From Wuchereria bancrofti (lineage: Eukaryota; Nematoda; Chromadorea; Rhabditida; Onchocercidae): a DNA stretch of 64,000 bases. The notes under the pieces are model-generated. The model was not told where the DNA came from and ran no database searches. It saw only the letters and a list, made by a program, of their open reading frames with translations. Position 1 is the stretch's first letter; each line of letters opens with the position of its first letter. The translations under genes and the position numbers were made by a program. Of this stretch, positions 1-12,378 are shown piece by piece. The stretch spans positions 7,130,303 through 7,194,302 of the forward strand of contig SSBO01000009.1 of assembly GCA_005281725.1 (NCBI GenBank), in the 5' to 3' direction.

Positions 1-41
1 TGTTCTCAAACAAAAATAACTTTTTTAAATGTTAATATCAC

Positions 42-1390
42 CTCTTATTTCTCGTAATTCTGTTAGTCTGTTCTTGCTGTCGATCGTCACCAAATTCAGC
101 AAGATTCGGTAAAGATCGATTCCTACGTTGATTGAACAGTGATGCATTGAATGGAAGTGTTTTTCTACGTTGAATGTCTAATTCACAGGAGTGTTCGCTA
201 TAAATAAAAACGTCTGAAAAAGAACTATATGTCTACTTGCTTTAGCTTAAGGAGAGGTTCCTACTCGACATATGAATACATAGAAAATTTAAAAATAAAA
301 CCGTGAATGCGAAGAATGTGAACGGGAACTGGAACATTCTGAAAGTGCTCTTTTATATCTTGAACGTGACAGCTCTCGTCGGATTTTTTCTATCCTATCA
401 GCAAGATCCTTAAAATAAAATCTCAATCTCAAATAAATAAACTTATTTTAAAGATACAAAACCATTCGCAAAATTGATCAATTTTGCACAAATATAACAT
501 ATCAGCGTTGTTGTGATACCTTCCCATCAACTGGAGCATAGCTACTTCCTGGGACTGGACTCGTCACCAGATATTCAGGAATATCAGCATCTGTAGTTAG
601 TTCGGTAAAAAATGCGACACCATTTTCACCCAATTTCATTTTTAAATCTATTTCTTGGCCATTTATTGTTATATCCACATACTGAAATAAATTCTATTGA
701 ACAAGTTACCAAACTTTTCCTATACTTCGGCTTCTCGAGAAACAACTGCAGCAGCATATAAAATGAAAAACGAAGATTGTGCTTAAATAAAGATTTAAAA
801 TAGGAATATTAAAGATTCATAAAGATTAAAGAACGAACTAACTTTTTCGTCGCTGTTTAAAACGCCATATTTTCCGAACCTTACATGAAATGGTGTTGAT
901 AAATATGATCCATCCGGCTGCTCCACAACAATCAAATCAATTGCCCCTTGAAATATTTAAAAAATTCAAAGTAAAAATTCAACCGAAGTTAAAATTACAA
1001 ATCCTCTTAAAAAACATAAAAGCTGACAAAAATTATTTTTTTTTTCTTTATAAAGACTGAGTAAACCCAACAAGCATGCATTTTTAAAGACAAATTCTTA
1101 AAGATAAGAACGATAAGTAAGTTTCTAGCTTCAAAGGTCAAACGCTTTAAAGTTTTAAGAGTTCCTTTCACAAAAAATAATAAACGTATAATTATTATAT
1201 TATAGAAGCGCTTATTTTGCCATCTGCTCGTACTTCTAAAGAAACTACTGAAGAACAGCTATCTTATTCTACATTTGGGTTATCTCCACAAAAATACAAA
1301 GACAAAGTGAAGCATACCAGAAAGTGAAGCTGGATTGAGTGTTTTATAAAAGTATTTAACATTGTCCAAAAGGCGATAAGCGTAATTCAT
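42..1390 (-). CDS. lpin-1: Lipin (phosphatidate phosphatase), N-terminal exons, partial
   Basis: Lipins dephosphorylate phosphatidate to diacylglycerol at the ER and also act in the nucleus. Five exons read on the minus strand: 1318-1390, 843-946, 520-681, 302-408 and 42-197; the phases close and about 200 residues are encoded before the gene leaves the window. The start [20 protein letters not shown] is followed by the N-LIP signature: [16 protein letters not shown], then [14 protein letters not shown], then [20 protein letters not shown] at about residues 60-80. Exons 4 and 5 encode a basic, Ser/Arg-rich stretch ([11 protein letters not shown], then [13 protein letters not shown]) of the sort found in the poorly conserved linker after N-LIP. 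The catalytic C-LIP half (DxDxT) is outside the window. N-LIP identity is strong; exons 4 and 5 rest on open frame and splice phase only. The symbol follows the C. elegans gene name. Confidence 0.9.
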
Positions 1391-4300
1391 CGTTCCTTGC
1401 TCCCAAAATGTTTTATTCTTTCTCCGTCGCGCAATACCAGCGTCTCATTAATATCCACTGGTTTTGTTCCGTATAAACTATTATTTCCAACACTAAAAGT
1501 ACTGCAACTCTACTTTTCTGAATAGTATCAAACTGAACAAAGTTTTAGACATATGTTAGGTTCGTAATACAAGTTTCTAAAAAGAAATATCTAGTGTTAC
1601 AAATTTAATTCTAAAATTAAATAAAGAAAGAAGCGCATCCTGATGTAAATAAAGCATAAACACAACTTTCGCCCGAAAAAATGCGCAAATAACATGCAGT
1701 TATTAATAGATGTCACAGTGGTAAATATTATATCCTTTGAAATAAGTTTCTATATAAATTTTTTGCTTGTACAAGTGTCCAAATAATGAAATCAAAGTGA
1801 TAACTTTAAAGAAAAAAAAATTCAAATGAGACAGATTCAACAGTGGGATGGATTACGAATATTAAAACTTTCCTGAAGCTAATGATGGGAAATAAATTCA
1901 TTTTTTTTTTAAGTTTTTTTTTTTCTTAATTTCTAAGCTTTCATATGATCATCGATATAAAATGAAAGGGTTCGAGCTATTTATATTCTTCACATTCCTT
2001 ACGCATATTCCTGGTGTAAATAAAGCATAAACAGAAACTGTTCTTTAAAAGCACAAAGATAATCCTAACTGAGTCACTAACAAATTTTCATAAATCGTCC
2101 AATCTTACTCGATTACCTTAAATTATTCCACTACTGCAAATACTATAAGTAGTGTTACTTAAAACAAATTAATATTTGAAGTTTTAAAAAATCATAAGAT
2201 TATTTATGTTTTGACTGCCAGATCGATGGTTTTTCAATCAGTGGTGCTTGTATTTAACCATCGTCCCAAACATAAAATCATTAGTAGCATTTTAACAAAA
2301 CAAGTAAACGAAAGATAATTTACCAATAAATTCACTACAAAAATAAGCAAAAAAATTAAAAATGAAGATAATAATGTCTTTAGGTTCTTTTTATTTTTAG
2401 GAAACGTTTGAAGACTGATATGCGAAATTCAGTTCAAAAAAAAGTTATCCGGCAGTAAATTTCCAAATTCCATTTTACCCCTCCAAATAATATCACAAAC
2501 AGAAAAACTGACCGGACGGACGTGGCATAACAAAAGTATCCCTAACTCGCAACCGATACCTCTAAAATTCAGGAACACAACTCATAAGAATCTTCCCGTA
2601 AAAAGACGAAAATTCGTTATGCGGCATCTCAATGAAATATCCATGTCCAAGTGGCATAATATCCTTAATTATTTCTTGTTTCTTTTTAAGCTCTGTGAAG
2701 CAAACAGGGTTTTAAAATCTGTTATTTAGTGAAAAAATAAGTTATACAGAGGAAGTAGGAGTAGTCATAAACAATTTAAAAGTAGTCCCTGCGAAGAATT
2801 AATGGTGATATGACGAATATATTGACAGGAAGAGCGGGCAGGTATGGTGGAGAGTGATAAGCCTTAAAGGCAGGTAGATGATAGGATCAAACATATCTCT
2901 GAGCAAACTGAGTCATTAAGCGGTGATATTGAAAACATATAGTGAGTTGTTTTAGATGGAAAGATTAGTTGATGAGTAGGACAGAAGGAAGAGGAAGAGA
3001 GTAGTGCTCCATTGGGATTATTTCCATTTCAGTATTACTAAAATCCGGTCATCCAAACCGAATTATTCGAAGTCCTTTCTCCTCCATCCCTTCTATATTA
3101 TGTCATTCTTTCTACTTAAAAACTTGTCTTGAATTGAAATTTTAAATGAAAATTTGGATGAAAATTTGAAATGTGTGACGAACTGCATTTTAAAGTCATC
3201 ATTAAAAGAAAAGCAATTGCGAAATTCTGAGCTACTGTAAGTTGCAAAGAAAAATCTTTTGCTATCCAGTTTCATTTGAAAAAACCTAATTGATGGTGTC
3301 CCATGACAAGTGAAAGAATGGAGTAAGCTGTGACGTGACTTTCATTTGCAATACGAACGAATGATAGATGATTCATATTAAGTGAAATAAGTGATAACAT
3401 ACAGCCTTTTCTCAAATTTAAAATGAATAATATGGAATAGATTTGAATTTTTTTAAAAACTTTTTCTAGCAATCTAAATTTAAATCTGGTAAATTTGAAC
3501 TGAAACATAAAAAATTTGAACAAAACTTGAGTTAAATATGCAATATGTTTGATGCTTAAAACGAAAACATAAGTCGATTCTTCTATAATATTTGGCCCAA
3601 ATCACTGACAAATCGATTGTTTAGAAGCGTTGGTACAGTAAATTTTTGCATACAGAAGGAATGGACTATACTTATGTTTTCGTGACGTGACACCAAGTTT
3701 TTTTCTTTTTTTTTTTTTTTCTGCATGAATTGACAGATACCTGACGTAATACTGATGACAAATTCAAATTCTCTTTTCATATTGTATATGGTTGGTTTAG
3801 AATTGTAGTGTTTGTCAGGAAGAACTTCAAAGTATTTGTAGCGTTAGAAGATGAAGCTAAAAGCCAGAAGTTTTTGCGCAGAAACAATCATTTCAGTATG
3901 GCATTTTACAATTAATGTGTTACTTTTTTTCATTTTTTATATTTTATTGTCCTTTTTCTCAATCTTCCCAAAAGTAGAAAATAGATTCAAGTACATTCAA
4001 ATGGAAAATATTTGTAGTTTTAAATTTTACAAGTGAAATACGAACTAATAGGTGAATTTAAAGAATTTCATTTTAGCAGAAAAATTAAAAAAACACCTTT
4101 GCAGTTACCAATCTCGTTGCCAATTTACATCTTCATCTGTTCTTTTTGTGAAGTAAAATATTTTAGCTTTTATATTTCCTTCTACTTTTGCTTTGCGATC
4201 TTTTATTGGAATTTTGTTAAAAAAAAACTGAAAATTTTGTGATTCATATTTAAAAAAAAAGCTGATTATTTAGATTTCCTAAAACAAAAAAGTTCAAACA

Positions 4301-5166
4301 ATGGAAGGAAAAAATTAGCTTCCGTATGCTTTTTTATGTAATATTCATCTTTTTAATTTATTCCTATCAAGCAGAAGTGAATTCATGTGACTGACCAAAT
4401 ATTCCTTTCATTTTCAATTGTTATTCGGAAATTGTCGGGCGATAATCCATATTGTTAAAAATTGAATACCTGTCACATTGTTACATACACATACCATAGA
4501 ATGACAATTTCCAACAGCTGTTAGCATAGTGCTTCGAATTGCAAAACTTTATAGCCCACTATCAAGCATTGTTCATTACTTTTCCTATATGTGTTTTGCA
4601 AAGTGGTAATTGTATTTTAAGTTGAGCAAAGTACCATCTTTTTTTTTGAATCATAATCAAGTTTTTCACTGAGAAATTGACTCATACACATTTAGAAGTC
4701 TAGGGACCGGCAGATAATTGTATTCTATTGGCATCCTCGAAGAGAGAACCTGTTCTCCCTAAAATAAGAAAAATGATTTTGATGGTATTTCCTTTTCCAT
4801 AGCAATTCATTCACTTATTTTTTCTTTTCGAATCCATAATTGGTACGTTTGTTAAAGTAGTAAAGCAAGTTAATTTGTCCCCATCCCACTAGTGCACCAT
4901 TCTAATTAAATTTATATCACTAAAAATGTGAGAGTTAAAGAAGAATGTATTCTTTCTTTAACACTTTTCAGTGGTACACATTTGTCGTATTATTATTGGA
5001 ATTCCTTTATTTGAATGAAATTTAAGTAAGGATGAATAAGATTACAGAAGCTGACCTTTACTTAATACGATTATATTACCGGTCATCTGAGAATATAGTA
5101 ATTAACGAGAAATTACTGATTGGTAATAGGTAAATCAATCCTTTTCCGATACTTCCAGGTATTCAT
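1391..5166. other. Intergenic region between lipin and lipase, divergent
   Basis: No coding exon was recognised. The open frames at 3093-4242 on both strands are Phe/Lys-rich translations of AT-rich DNA. The stretch holds the promoters of two divergently transcribed genes (lipin leftward, lipase rightward). It contains poly-T tracts (around 1900-1925 and 3705-3720), a purine-rich block at about 2760-3010, and a 19-nt sequence occurring twice (1644-1662 and 2015-2033). Confidence 0.6.
1644..2033 (+). repeat. Duplicated short element in the lipin upstream region
   Basis: TGTAAATAAAGCATAAACA occurs at 1644-1662 and again at 2015-2033 in the same orientation. The flanks are also partly alike (CGCAT a few bases to the left of each copy), so this looks like a diverged duplication of about 40 bp or two copies of a short dispersed element. 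Its function is unknown. Confidence 0.5.
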
Positions 5167-8028
5167 ATGCATGAATTAGTGGCTTGGAATAGTATGATTA
5201 CTAGACTTATAGTGACATATTTTTTGATAGCATACAGCCTAGCAGTTTATGCTCTAGTACCATTTGTTCCTCGATATGATGAAACAGAGGCTAAGATTCT
5301 GCTCAATCTTACTGCTGGAGCTTATTCTACTGATCCAGAGAAGTGTGTCAACAAGTAAGTTTGTTAACTTAAAGCATTGTGTGGAAAAAAAGAAATTAAT
5401 TATTTTTGGTGGTTTCATAAATTTATTCAAAAAATCATTCATAAGCTTTCTTTTATCTTATGTCTGGAGGAAATATGGTTATGATATGATATGACAAGGG
5501 ATGAAATAAATCTCTTGAGTCAACTAGAGTATGGAAATTAACTATTTTCTTAAAATGTTGAACATTTTTTGAATGCTGTCGTAATTTTACTAGTGATAAT
5601 AGTAAGAAAGATGTTTGGCTTATTTATTAAGCATCATTTTATCTTGGTTTACGTATATATATAAATTTTAATTATAAATATTACTGATGTATATATATAT
5701 GTCAGTAATATTTATGATTAAAATTTATGTTTAAAAATACAAATTTTACAAGAAATGGAAGCGTTATCTTTGTCGAATAGCTCATTTATAATTAATTTCA
5801 AATCTTTGACCGCTTATAAAGGTGTGATTTAAAAATTTGCTGCAGCACATTACCCAAATGGCAGAAATGGTTGATATGCAATACAAAGAGCACGATATGC
5901 GATGCATTTCAGAATTTCTGTTCACTGTATATAATAAGATCGGATGTCATGAAAGAAATAATAATTGTGTTTCGAGGTACGACGACAACTAAGCAATTAA
6001 TTGTCGAAGGATGGCAGTCGATGAGATCCAAAAAAAATTTCTTTAATATTGGGATGGTAGTTTCCTCCTAGAATTTAGTTTTTTAAGACTTAAATGACTT
6101 TTTTAACATTTTTTACTCATAAACTGGTTGAAGGAAATTGCAATTCTAGCCAACTTTTGCAATTTTAAATCCAAAATATAATAATTTTTGACTGCAGTAT
6201 CATTATATGCATATTTTGGAATAGCTATTGGTTCTTTTTGAAAATCTTAATTTTATGACTTTTAATGAGATATCGAGATGAGATAGGAAAGCTTAATTTT
6301 TACTAAATTTTTCACAATAAGCAATTATCTAAGGTCAATCGATATTTCTTACAAGCGCTTGACAAAACCTGGCCAAATATGGAGCCACTTCTCATGAATC
6401 CTCTGTTCAAGTCATATCAAGTTAAATTCACTGGTCATTCTCTAGGTAAGTTTACATTTTGTAAAATGCGCCGCAATAGCAAATGCTCAATTCATCCATT
6501 AAATGAATTTATACTATACTGATCGAGTTGAAATAATCTGAACGTTATTGATAGATGATCCAGTAAAAACCTCAAATGATCATTCATCAAGATCGACAAA
6601 TGACAATTTATCAAGGTCCATTATAATTACGATAGGAATTTGTAAAATTGTCGGTGCACACAAAATAGCTAGTGAGAAGTAATTCAGTAAATTTAACAAT
6701 CAAATTTTTAATAAAAAGAGCAAAATAAGATACTTTAATACAGGAGGAGCAATAGCATCATTGGCAGCAACTCGTACTGTAATCCAAAGATTACGAACTG
6801 GCAATCAAATCAAACTTATTACATTTGGTCAACCACGAACTGGCGACTATCAATTTGCAACGTATCACAACACTTATATCCCGTTCAGGTGAAAATTTTT
6901 TGAAGTTAGAATAGATTTGTAAATAAATTATAGTTAGGATGAAGTTAGTAAATGATGTGCTTCAAAGTTCCAAATTTAAAATGAAGGTTATTTCTAGTCT
7001 AGTTTTGAATTAATGTGAAATCCGTGAAGATTGAAATGATTTCGCCTGAGAAAACTAAGAGAAGTAGGTAATGATACACATATATAATATGCTTGCAGTG
7101 ATACTTATTGGTTTTCATTCCCTTACATCGTATTGTAAAAATAGCTATTCCAAAATATGCAAATGATGTTACCTTAATAAAAACAATGTTTTAGCTTTCG
7201 GCTTGTCCATCACTTAGATTTAGTACCACATTTACCACCGTGTGAGAAAGATGCAAACTATCGGAATGAAAAAAACGACAAAAGTAAACCTTGTTTAACT
7301 GGAAAGATTGGCTCTCCATACCATCATGGAATTGAAATCTGGTACTTTTTTCGAAATTATTGAAAAATTGAATTTTTTTAAAGGCTTTTAAATTCTACAA
7401 TATCTAGGTACCCAAATGGGATGGCTAAAGATGCGATGTACTACGAATGCTTAGGTTATCCGAAGAGTGAAGACTTCCGTTGTAGCAATAGTTTAACATA
7501 TGATTTCAAGAATTACAATGCCTATGTCAATGATCATCGGCACTACTTCGATGTTCACGTTAGTCCTTCATTTCATGGATCATTGTCCAAAGAAAATTTA
7601 CTTTTCATTTAGATCTTTCAACCCTAGATTTTTGAACATTTAGATTTTTTGAAAAAAAAAACATTTTCCCTTACAATTCCTAAATAAACTCATAGTTTGG
7701 ATTAAGTCATCATATTACACTTCTTGATGTTCTCGAAATGGAATCATCAAAAGTATAGTCATCGTTGACTAGAACACTGAAACATAAGACTGAAAATGTT
7801 ATCAAAACTAGTGAAATGTTTCAAATCTGTTTAATCATAATTCAATAAGATTTATTGCAGTTATCCAGTTATGGTAATCGTGGATGTACACAGATTCAGA
7901 CAGATTTATTGCTATCAAAACCATCAAGATTTGCTCCTTACATCAATGCAGCGTCCCAGAAATTCCAAGAGATTAAGCAGAGAATCAGTGGTCTCCTAAA
8001 TTTCTTCAAAAAAGACAAAATTTCTTAA
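5167..8028 (+). CDS. Secreted class 3 (alpha/beta hydrolase) lipase
   Basis: Triacylglycerol-type lipase of the fungal lipase-like class 3 family. Seven exons: 5167-5354, 5846-6056, 6322-6445, 6744-6888, 7195-7341, 7408-7558 and 7861-8028, giving 377 aa. A hydrophobic segment at residues about 11-33 (RLIVTYFLIAYSLAVYALV) is a probable signal peptide. VFRGTTTTKQ (about 104-113) is the oxyanion-loop motif. The nucleophile elbow GHSLGG is split by intron 3, with Ser about 173. LDLVPHLPP gives the acid Asp about 231, and DHRHYF gives the His about 315, matching the D..VP.LPP and H..YF context of fungal lipases. The Cys-rich C-terminal part suits a disulphide-bonded secreted enzyme. An acceptor (CTTCCAG) ends at 5158, eight bases before the ATG. 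Met at 5194 is an alternative start. A possible poly(A) signal (AATAAA) lies near 8101. Confidence 0.9.
5661..5728. repeat. 27-bp inverted repeat (hairpin) in lipase intron 1
   Basis: The left arm 5661-5687 and right arm 5702-5728 are reverse complements at 26 of 27 positions, separated by a 14-nt AT-rich loop. Transcribed RNA would fold into a long hairpin. It could be a small foldback element or simply AT-rich palindromic sequence. Confidence 0.75.
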
Positions 8029-10141
8029 GCCTATCAATCGAAATAGTTTTTACATGTGTTTTGTTGCAAATTTGTTTCAACATTTAATTTTGTTTAATTT
8101 TAATAAAATTGTTTTGAGATATCCAATTTTTATGCTTAATTCTGAATTATTAAATGAAGTTATGAGATTCCGTTTATGGTATAGGAAGCTACAAACAATT
8201 GTTGTTGATTTTGCCATCTCCGAAGTGAGAACTTGTCATTCTTTCCGTTCTTTTACAGCAAAAAACGAAATTTGGTGAAATTTCATTTTTTAATAGTTGA
8301 TAGTTGACAAAGAGATGGTGTATATATTTCAAGACTGAAAATTATGGTTCATTAGAAATCGGTTCATTAGAATCGAAATCACAGAAGATATCACCTAACA
8401 GTAATCCTCGGGAAGTAATCAGCAGCGAATAATTCTCATCATATGATTACTGTCAATATATAATTCACACAAATTTGAAATTAAAATAAATCCGACAATA
8501 ATACTTCCAAAAAACTTACCTCAGTATGAGGATGAGATAGAGTAAACTAGTGGAGAAAATAAGCAAGAGAGGGAGGAATAGTGGCGCAGATTGTTCTCTC
8601 GTTCCGCTTTAGCAATTTCACCTTGGTAAAGTCGGGAAGTGGTATCAAGGAGGAGAAGTTAGTGGCATGAGGAATGGAGAAAGACAGAAAGCTGTGCAAA
8701 TTCTTTGATATAGCTGTTAAGCTGTCTCATAGTTGTTTTATTTATTTCTTGAGTTCAAGCGATCTCTTTCTCACACGAATTTCTTGGCCATTCATTTCAA
8801 TCCGGTTGCTTTTGTTTTTCCACTTTCTTTTGCCAGAAAGCGGAACGAAACATTTGGTCGAAGATATTGCTGTTATAGCTACGAATTAAAATAGAAAAAA
8901 TTGTTGTATTAATTCATTTGTAAATGAAATTTTCTAAAGCAATCATGTGCGAACAAATTATGGTTGATATTAGCATCAACATCTATCGAGAATTTTGATA
9001 GCTGTGCCAAATGGTCGTATACACTGCTATTCATTTAAGTTTTTTTATTATGCCAATTGTAATGGTATATTTTGTACTTTTTAACTTTGCCATTCTGTCA
9101 CTTATATCTTTGATTGAAATTTCATTTCTACTATAGTCGAGAATCAACAGTCTTTGACAGTTTCATTAGCAGTATCAGTGATGAGTAGTAAGAAGTAAAC
9201 TAGTTTTAACTTAAGTAGCTTATACGAAATATCGTGCAATCGAATGGGCAAATAAATATCAAAAAGCTGATGGATGGAAAATGAGAGAAATGAGTTGGAT
9301 GATCGATCGATTGGGATATTCCTTCTTATCATACTTTTTCTTTATTGCGGAAAGTGATTTCTTTTGTTATCTTATGATCAAATTATTAAATCTAGCTGGA
9401 AAAGAAAGTGAAGGAAAAAGCTCAGAAGTCACAGAAGTATATAGAATGAGTCATTACAAATAGAGAGATAATACCAATATGTTTCTTTTTTTTTTAATTT
9501 AGCAGGAAAAGAAGGAATTATATTCGAACTTTCAGAATGATAATTATTGAAAATGTATACTTTAATCAAGTATAAAAAGAATTTTTAAAGAAAAAAGATG
9601 AATTACACATTGACATTTACTTTCAGTTCAATAGCCTCATAGGTAGGTAGAGGTTATAAAAATCGAAACATAATTTATTTGCATGATATCCAATAATTTT
9701 CTAGTCATTTTAACTTTTAATTTGGTTGTCTCTGCACGACAAATTTTAGGAAATATTTTCTAAAATTCTGTGTCTTATTTCTTTTTTTTTTTTGAAGTTC
9801 TGCTAGTTTCACAAGCAGGGCGCTGAAGGCAGTTTATAAGAAGAATAAGTTTTCGAAAGAGTAATTTTGAATTTTTTCGAGAAAATATAATTTGTTTTGT
9901 TAGAGTAATTCTTCTAGCAATGCCAGGACTAGTAACATATTTTTAGTTCTTGTAAGAAGTCATTTAAAAAAACATTTTAGACTGTCATCTATGTTAAACT
10001 TTTAACTTTAGCACTAAAATCCTTGTTATCCTGAAGTTATTTACCAGGCTTTTACGGTGTTTTCTAATTTTTTTCTGTAAGTTTTTAAAGCCATTCTCGC
10101 GACCCCTACTTTCACTAATTTGCTATAACAGTTATTGTAGG
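8029..10141. other. Intergenic region, lipase 3' end to kinase
   Basis: The first part is probably the lipase 3' UTR (AATAAA near 8101). The short open frames at 8054-8278, 8674-8889 and 9281-9463 show no recognisable family and no supporting splice structure. Nothing else was recognised. Confidence 0.5.
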
Positions 10142-12378
10142 ATGGATTCGATGAACGATAATTCACGTGAGGGAAGTTGTGATAAGGACCAGAATTTTAT
10201 TACAAATCGATTACCTAACAAAAATGTTCTAATTAAAGGGAAAAATTTTGAATTCGCCATTGGCCGATTAATTTCCCATGGACGATTTGGTGCTGTATAC
10301 GAGGTGAATAATGACAGGATTTTATAATTTATATTGTTTATTTAAATCACTGAGTTTTCAAAGTCTCAAAATCATGAATCAGTTATTAATTTTATGAAAA
10401 TTTCACGCAAATATATCAAATAGACATCTTTTATAGGTACTAAGGCGTACAGATGGAAGACGTTTTGCAGTGAAGTTAGAAATATGTGATACACATTCTC
10501 ATGGCTTAAATATGGATTACATTGTATTGTCACAAGCTACAAAAGTCTCATGTGAACATATTGCAAGTTTAATCGATCAGGGTAAAATCGAGGGACATTT
10601 CAAATTCATCGTTATGAAAATGGTCACTTGCTAATGATGTTATGTTTATTCAATATCTATTGTTTGGATGAGATGAAATCCACAAACAGTCGATTTGTGT
10701 GAAATGAATTAAGTAGATTTAGTTAATTTTGAACTAGTATTCTCTGATTTTCGTCTTTTTTTTTGAAGAAGTAGCCTCAAGGATCAATTGCGAGTCATAT
10801 TAACACATTCGTTGCTGCATAGCTATACTCTTTTCAAAGTTACTTTTAGCTTGGTGACAATCTGCATAAACTGCGACATGCATTTGTTGAATGTCACTTT
10901 TCGTTATCAACTTCACTTCGACTTGGAATTCAGACACTAGCTGCTTTGGAAGAATTGCATTCACTGGGATTTGTTCACAGGGATGTTAAAGTTCGTCTTT
11001 ATCTTTTATTTGTTTATCATCTTTAATTACAAAAGTTATTGTTGCATAGCATGACTCTCTAGAATTTAAAATTTCAAATATCGAAAATTTCAATAAATAT
11101 ATTGCATTTTCATTGAGCGAAGTTGAAGCTATTTTCAATTGATTTCTGGAACAGATTTTGAGGTTGGATTTAAGATGAAATACTGGAAAATTTCAAACAA
11201 AAAAAAAAAAAAACTAAAGTCATTGGAGCAAAGACAAGTTAATTTTAAAAATTCTAGGCATCAAATTTCGCAATAAGCGACCCTTCTGAATCAAAGATGA
11301 ATGTGTATTTAATTGATTTTGGACTTTGTCGAATGTATCGAAACCCCAAGGATGGAATTAAACCACCTAGGAATAAAACTTCATTCAGGTCTTTTTGTAG
11401 CAGTATGATAAGAATTTTTGAAATTTGAAAGTTATTTTATAATTCACTAAAACATCGGTAGAAAAGTACTTAACTTGAGAGAAATTCTTTTGACTGATTA
11501 AAGTTACCTTTATTTTGCTTAACTGAAAACAGTAATTTTAAAAAACTTGTCGGAGAGATTACAGAGGGACTGCACGTTACGCATCACTGGCAGCACATCG
11601 AGAGGAGGAAATATCGCCGAAAGACGATCTCGAGTCGTGGTTCTATATGCTTATCGAAATGCTTTCTGGTATAACCATTAGAATAACAAGTACAGAACTT
11701 GTAGTGACATTCTTTCCTGGACATAAGTTTTATTCCAAAATAAAGATTAAAGAGTTGCTCTGTTGAACTACAGTATTTCAGGAGAACTTCCATGGGGTAA
11801 CATTCATCGAACAGATCGTAAAGAAATTGAGTGTAAGAAGGAGCAATGTCGATCATCCGATGCACTTAAAATACTCCTCAAAGACTGCCCAAAGGTAACC
11901 TTCTTTAAAATTTTCGTTGCTGAAAGTTTAACTGAAAATTTAACGAGAAGTAATCATTGTTTTTCATTTTCCCAATACCTTTATTTATTTATTTTTTTTT
12001 CAAGCTCATTCACTTCTTTTTCTTTTTTTATTTGCCAGTCATTTATTTACGCTTCCAATAACTGGTGATTAGTTCAGTGATGAGAAGTAGATGTTTTATA
12101 TGTTTTTTTTTCTTAGACTTGAAAACTTAAAAAAACACACTTCTTAGACTTGAAAATTCTCGGGAATTATGCTATTAAAGATGGAGAAAAGTAACTGCAA
12201 AACAAGGTTATAGGTTGAATTTCGACGTATCCTGAATTACATTGATTCCTTGACATACCATAGTCAGCCGGATCACAAGTTTTTAACACAAATGCTACAA
12301 TTAACAATGAAAAATTACGGTGTGAAAATGGATGAACCGTACGACTGGGACGATGAATTACAGACACATCTCAGTTGA
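10142..12378 (+). CDS. Tau-tubulin-kinase-like / CK1-superfamily protein kinase
   Basis: Ser/Thr kinase of the TTBKL type that is expanded in nematodes. Seven exons: 10142-10303, 10437-10622, 10850-10990, 11258-11388, 11565-11668, 11782-11894 and 12214-12378; phases close to 333 aa. The kinase core has ATP-binding Lys about 67 (FAVKLE), HRDVKASN with Asp about 161, and DFG at about 183-185. The activation region RGTARYASLAAHREEE replaces the usual APE motif, as is typical of CK1/TTBK. The glycine loop reads SHGRFG, so its first glycine is Ser. All other catalytic residues are present, so it is probably active. A short N-terminal extension of about 30 residues and a C-terminus ending about 20 residues after an MKNYG motif make this a minimal kinase. 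An acceptor-like TTATTGTAG ends one base before the ATG. Substrate is unknown; many nematode relatives are sperm-expressed (family knowledge, not seen here). Confidence 0.92.

Noticed and set aside
3093..4242. Several overlapping open frames on both strands
   Set aside because: They are Phe/Lys/Ile-rich translations of AT-rich DNA with no motif, splice structure or codon bias.
8054..8278. 74-codon plus-strand frame after the lipase
   Set aside because: It lies in the probable 3' UTR, across a poly(A) signal, with no family signature.
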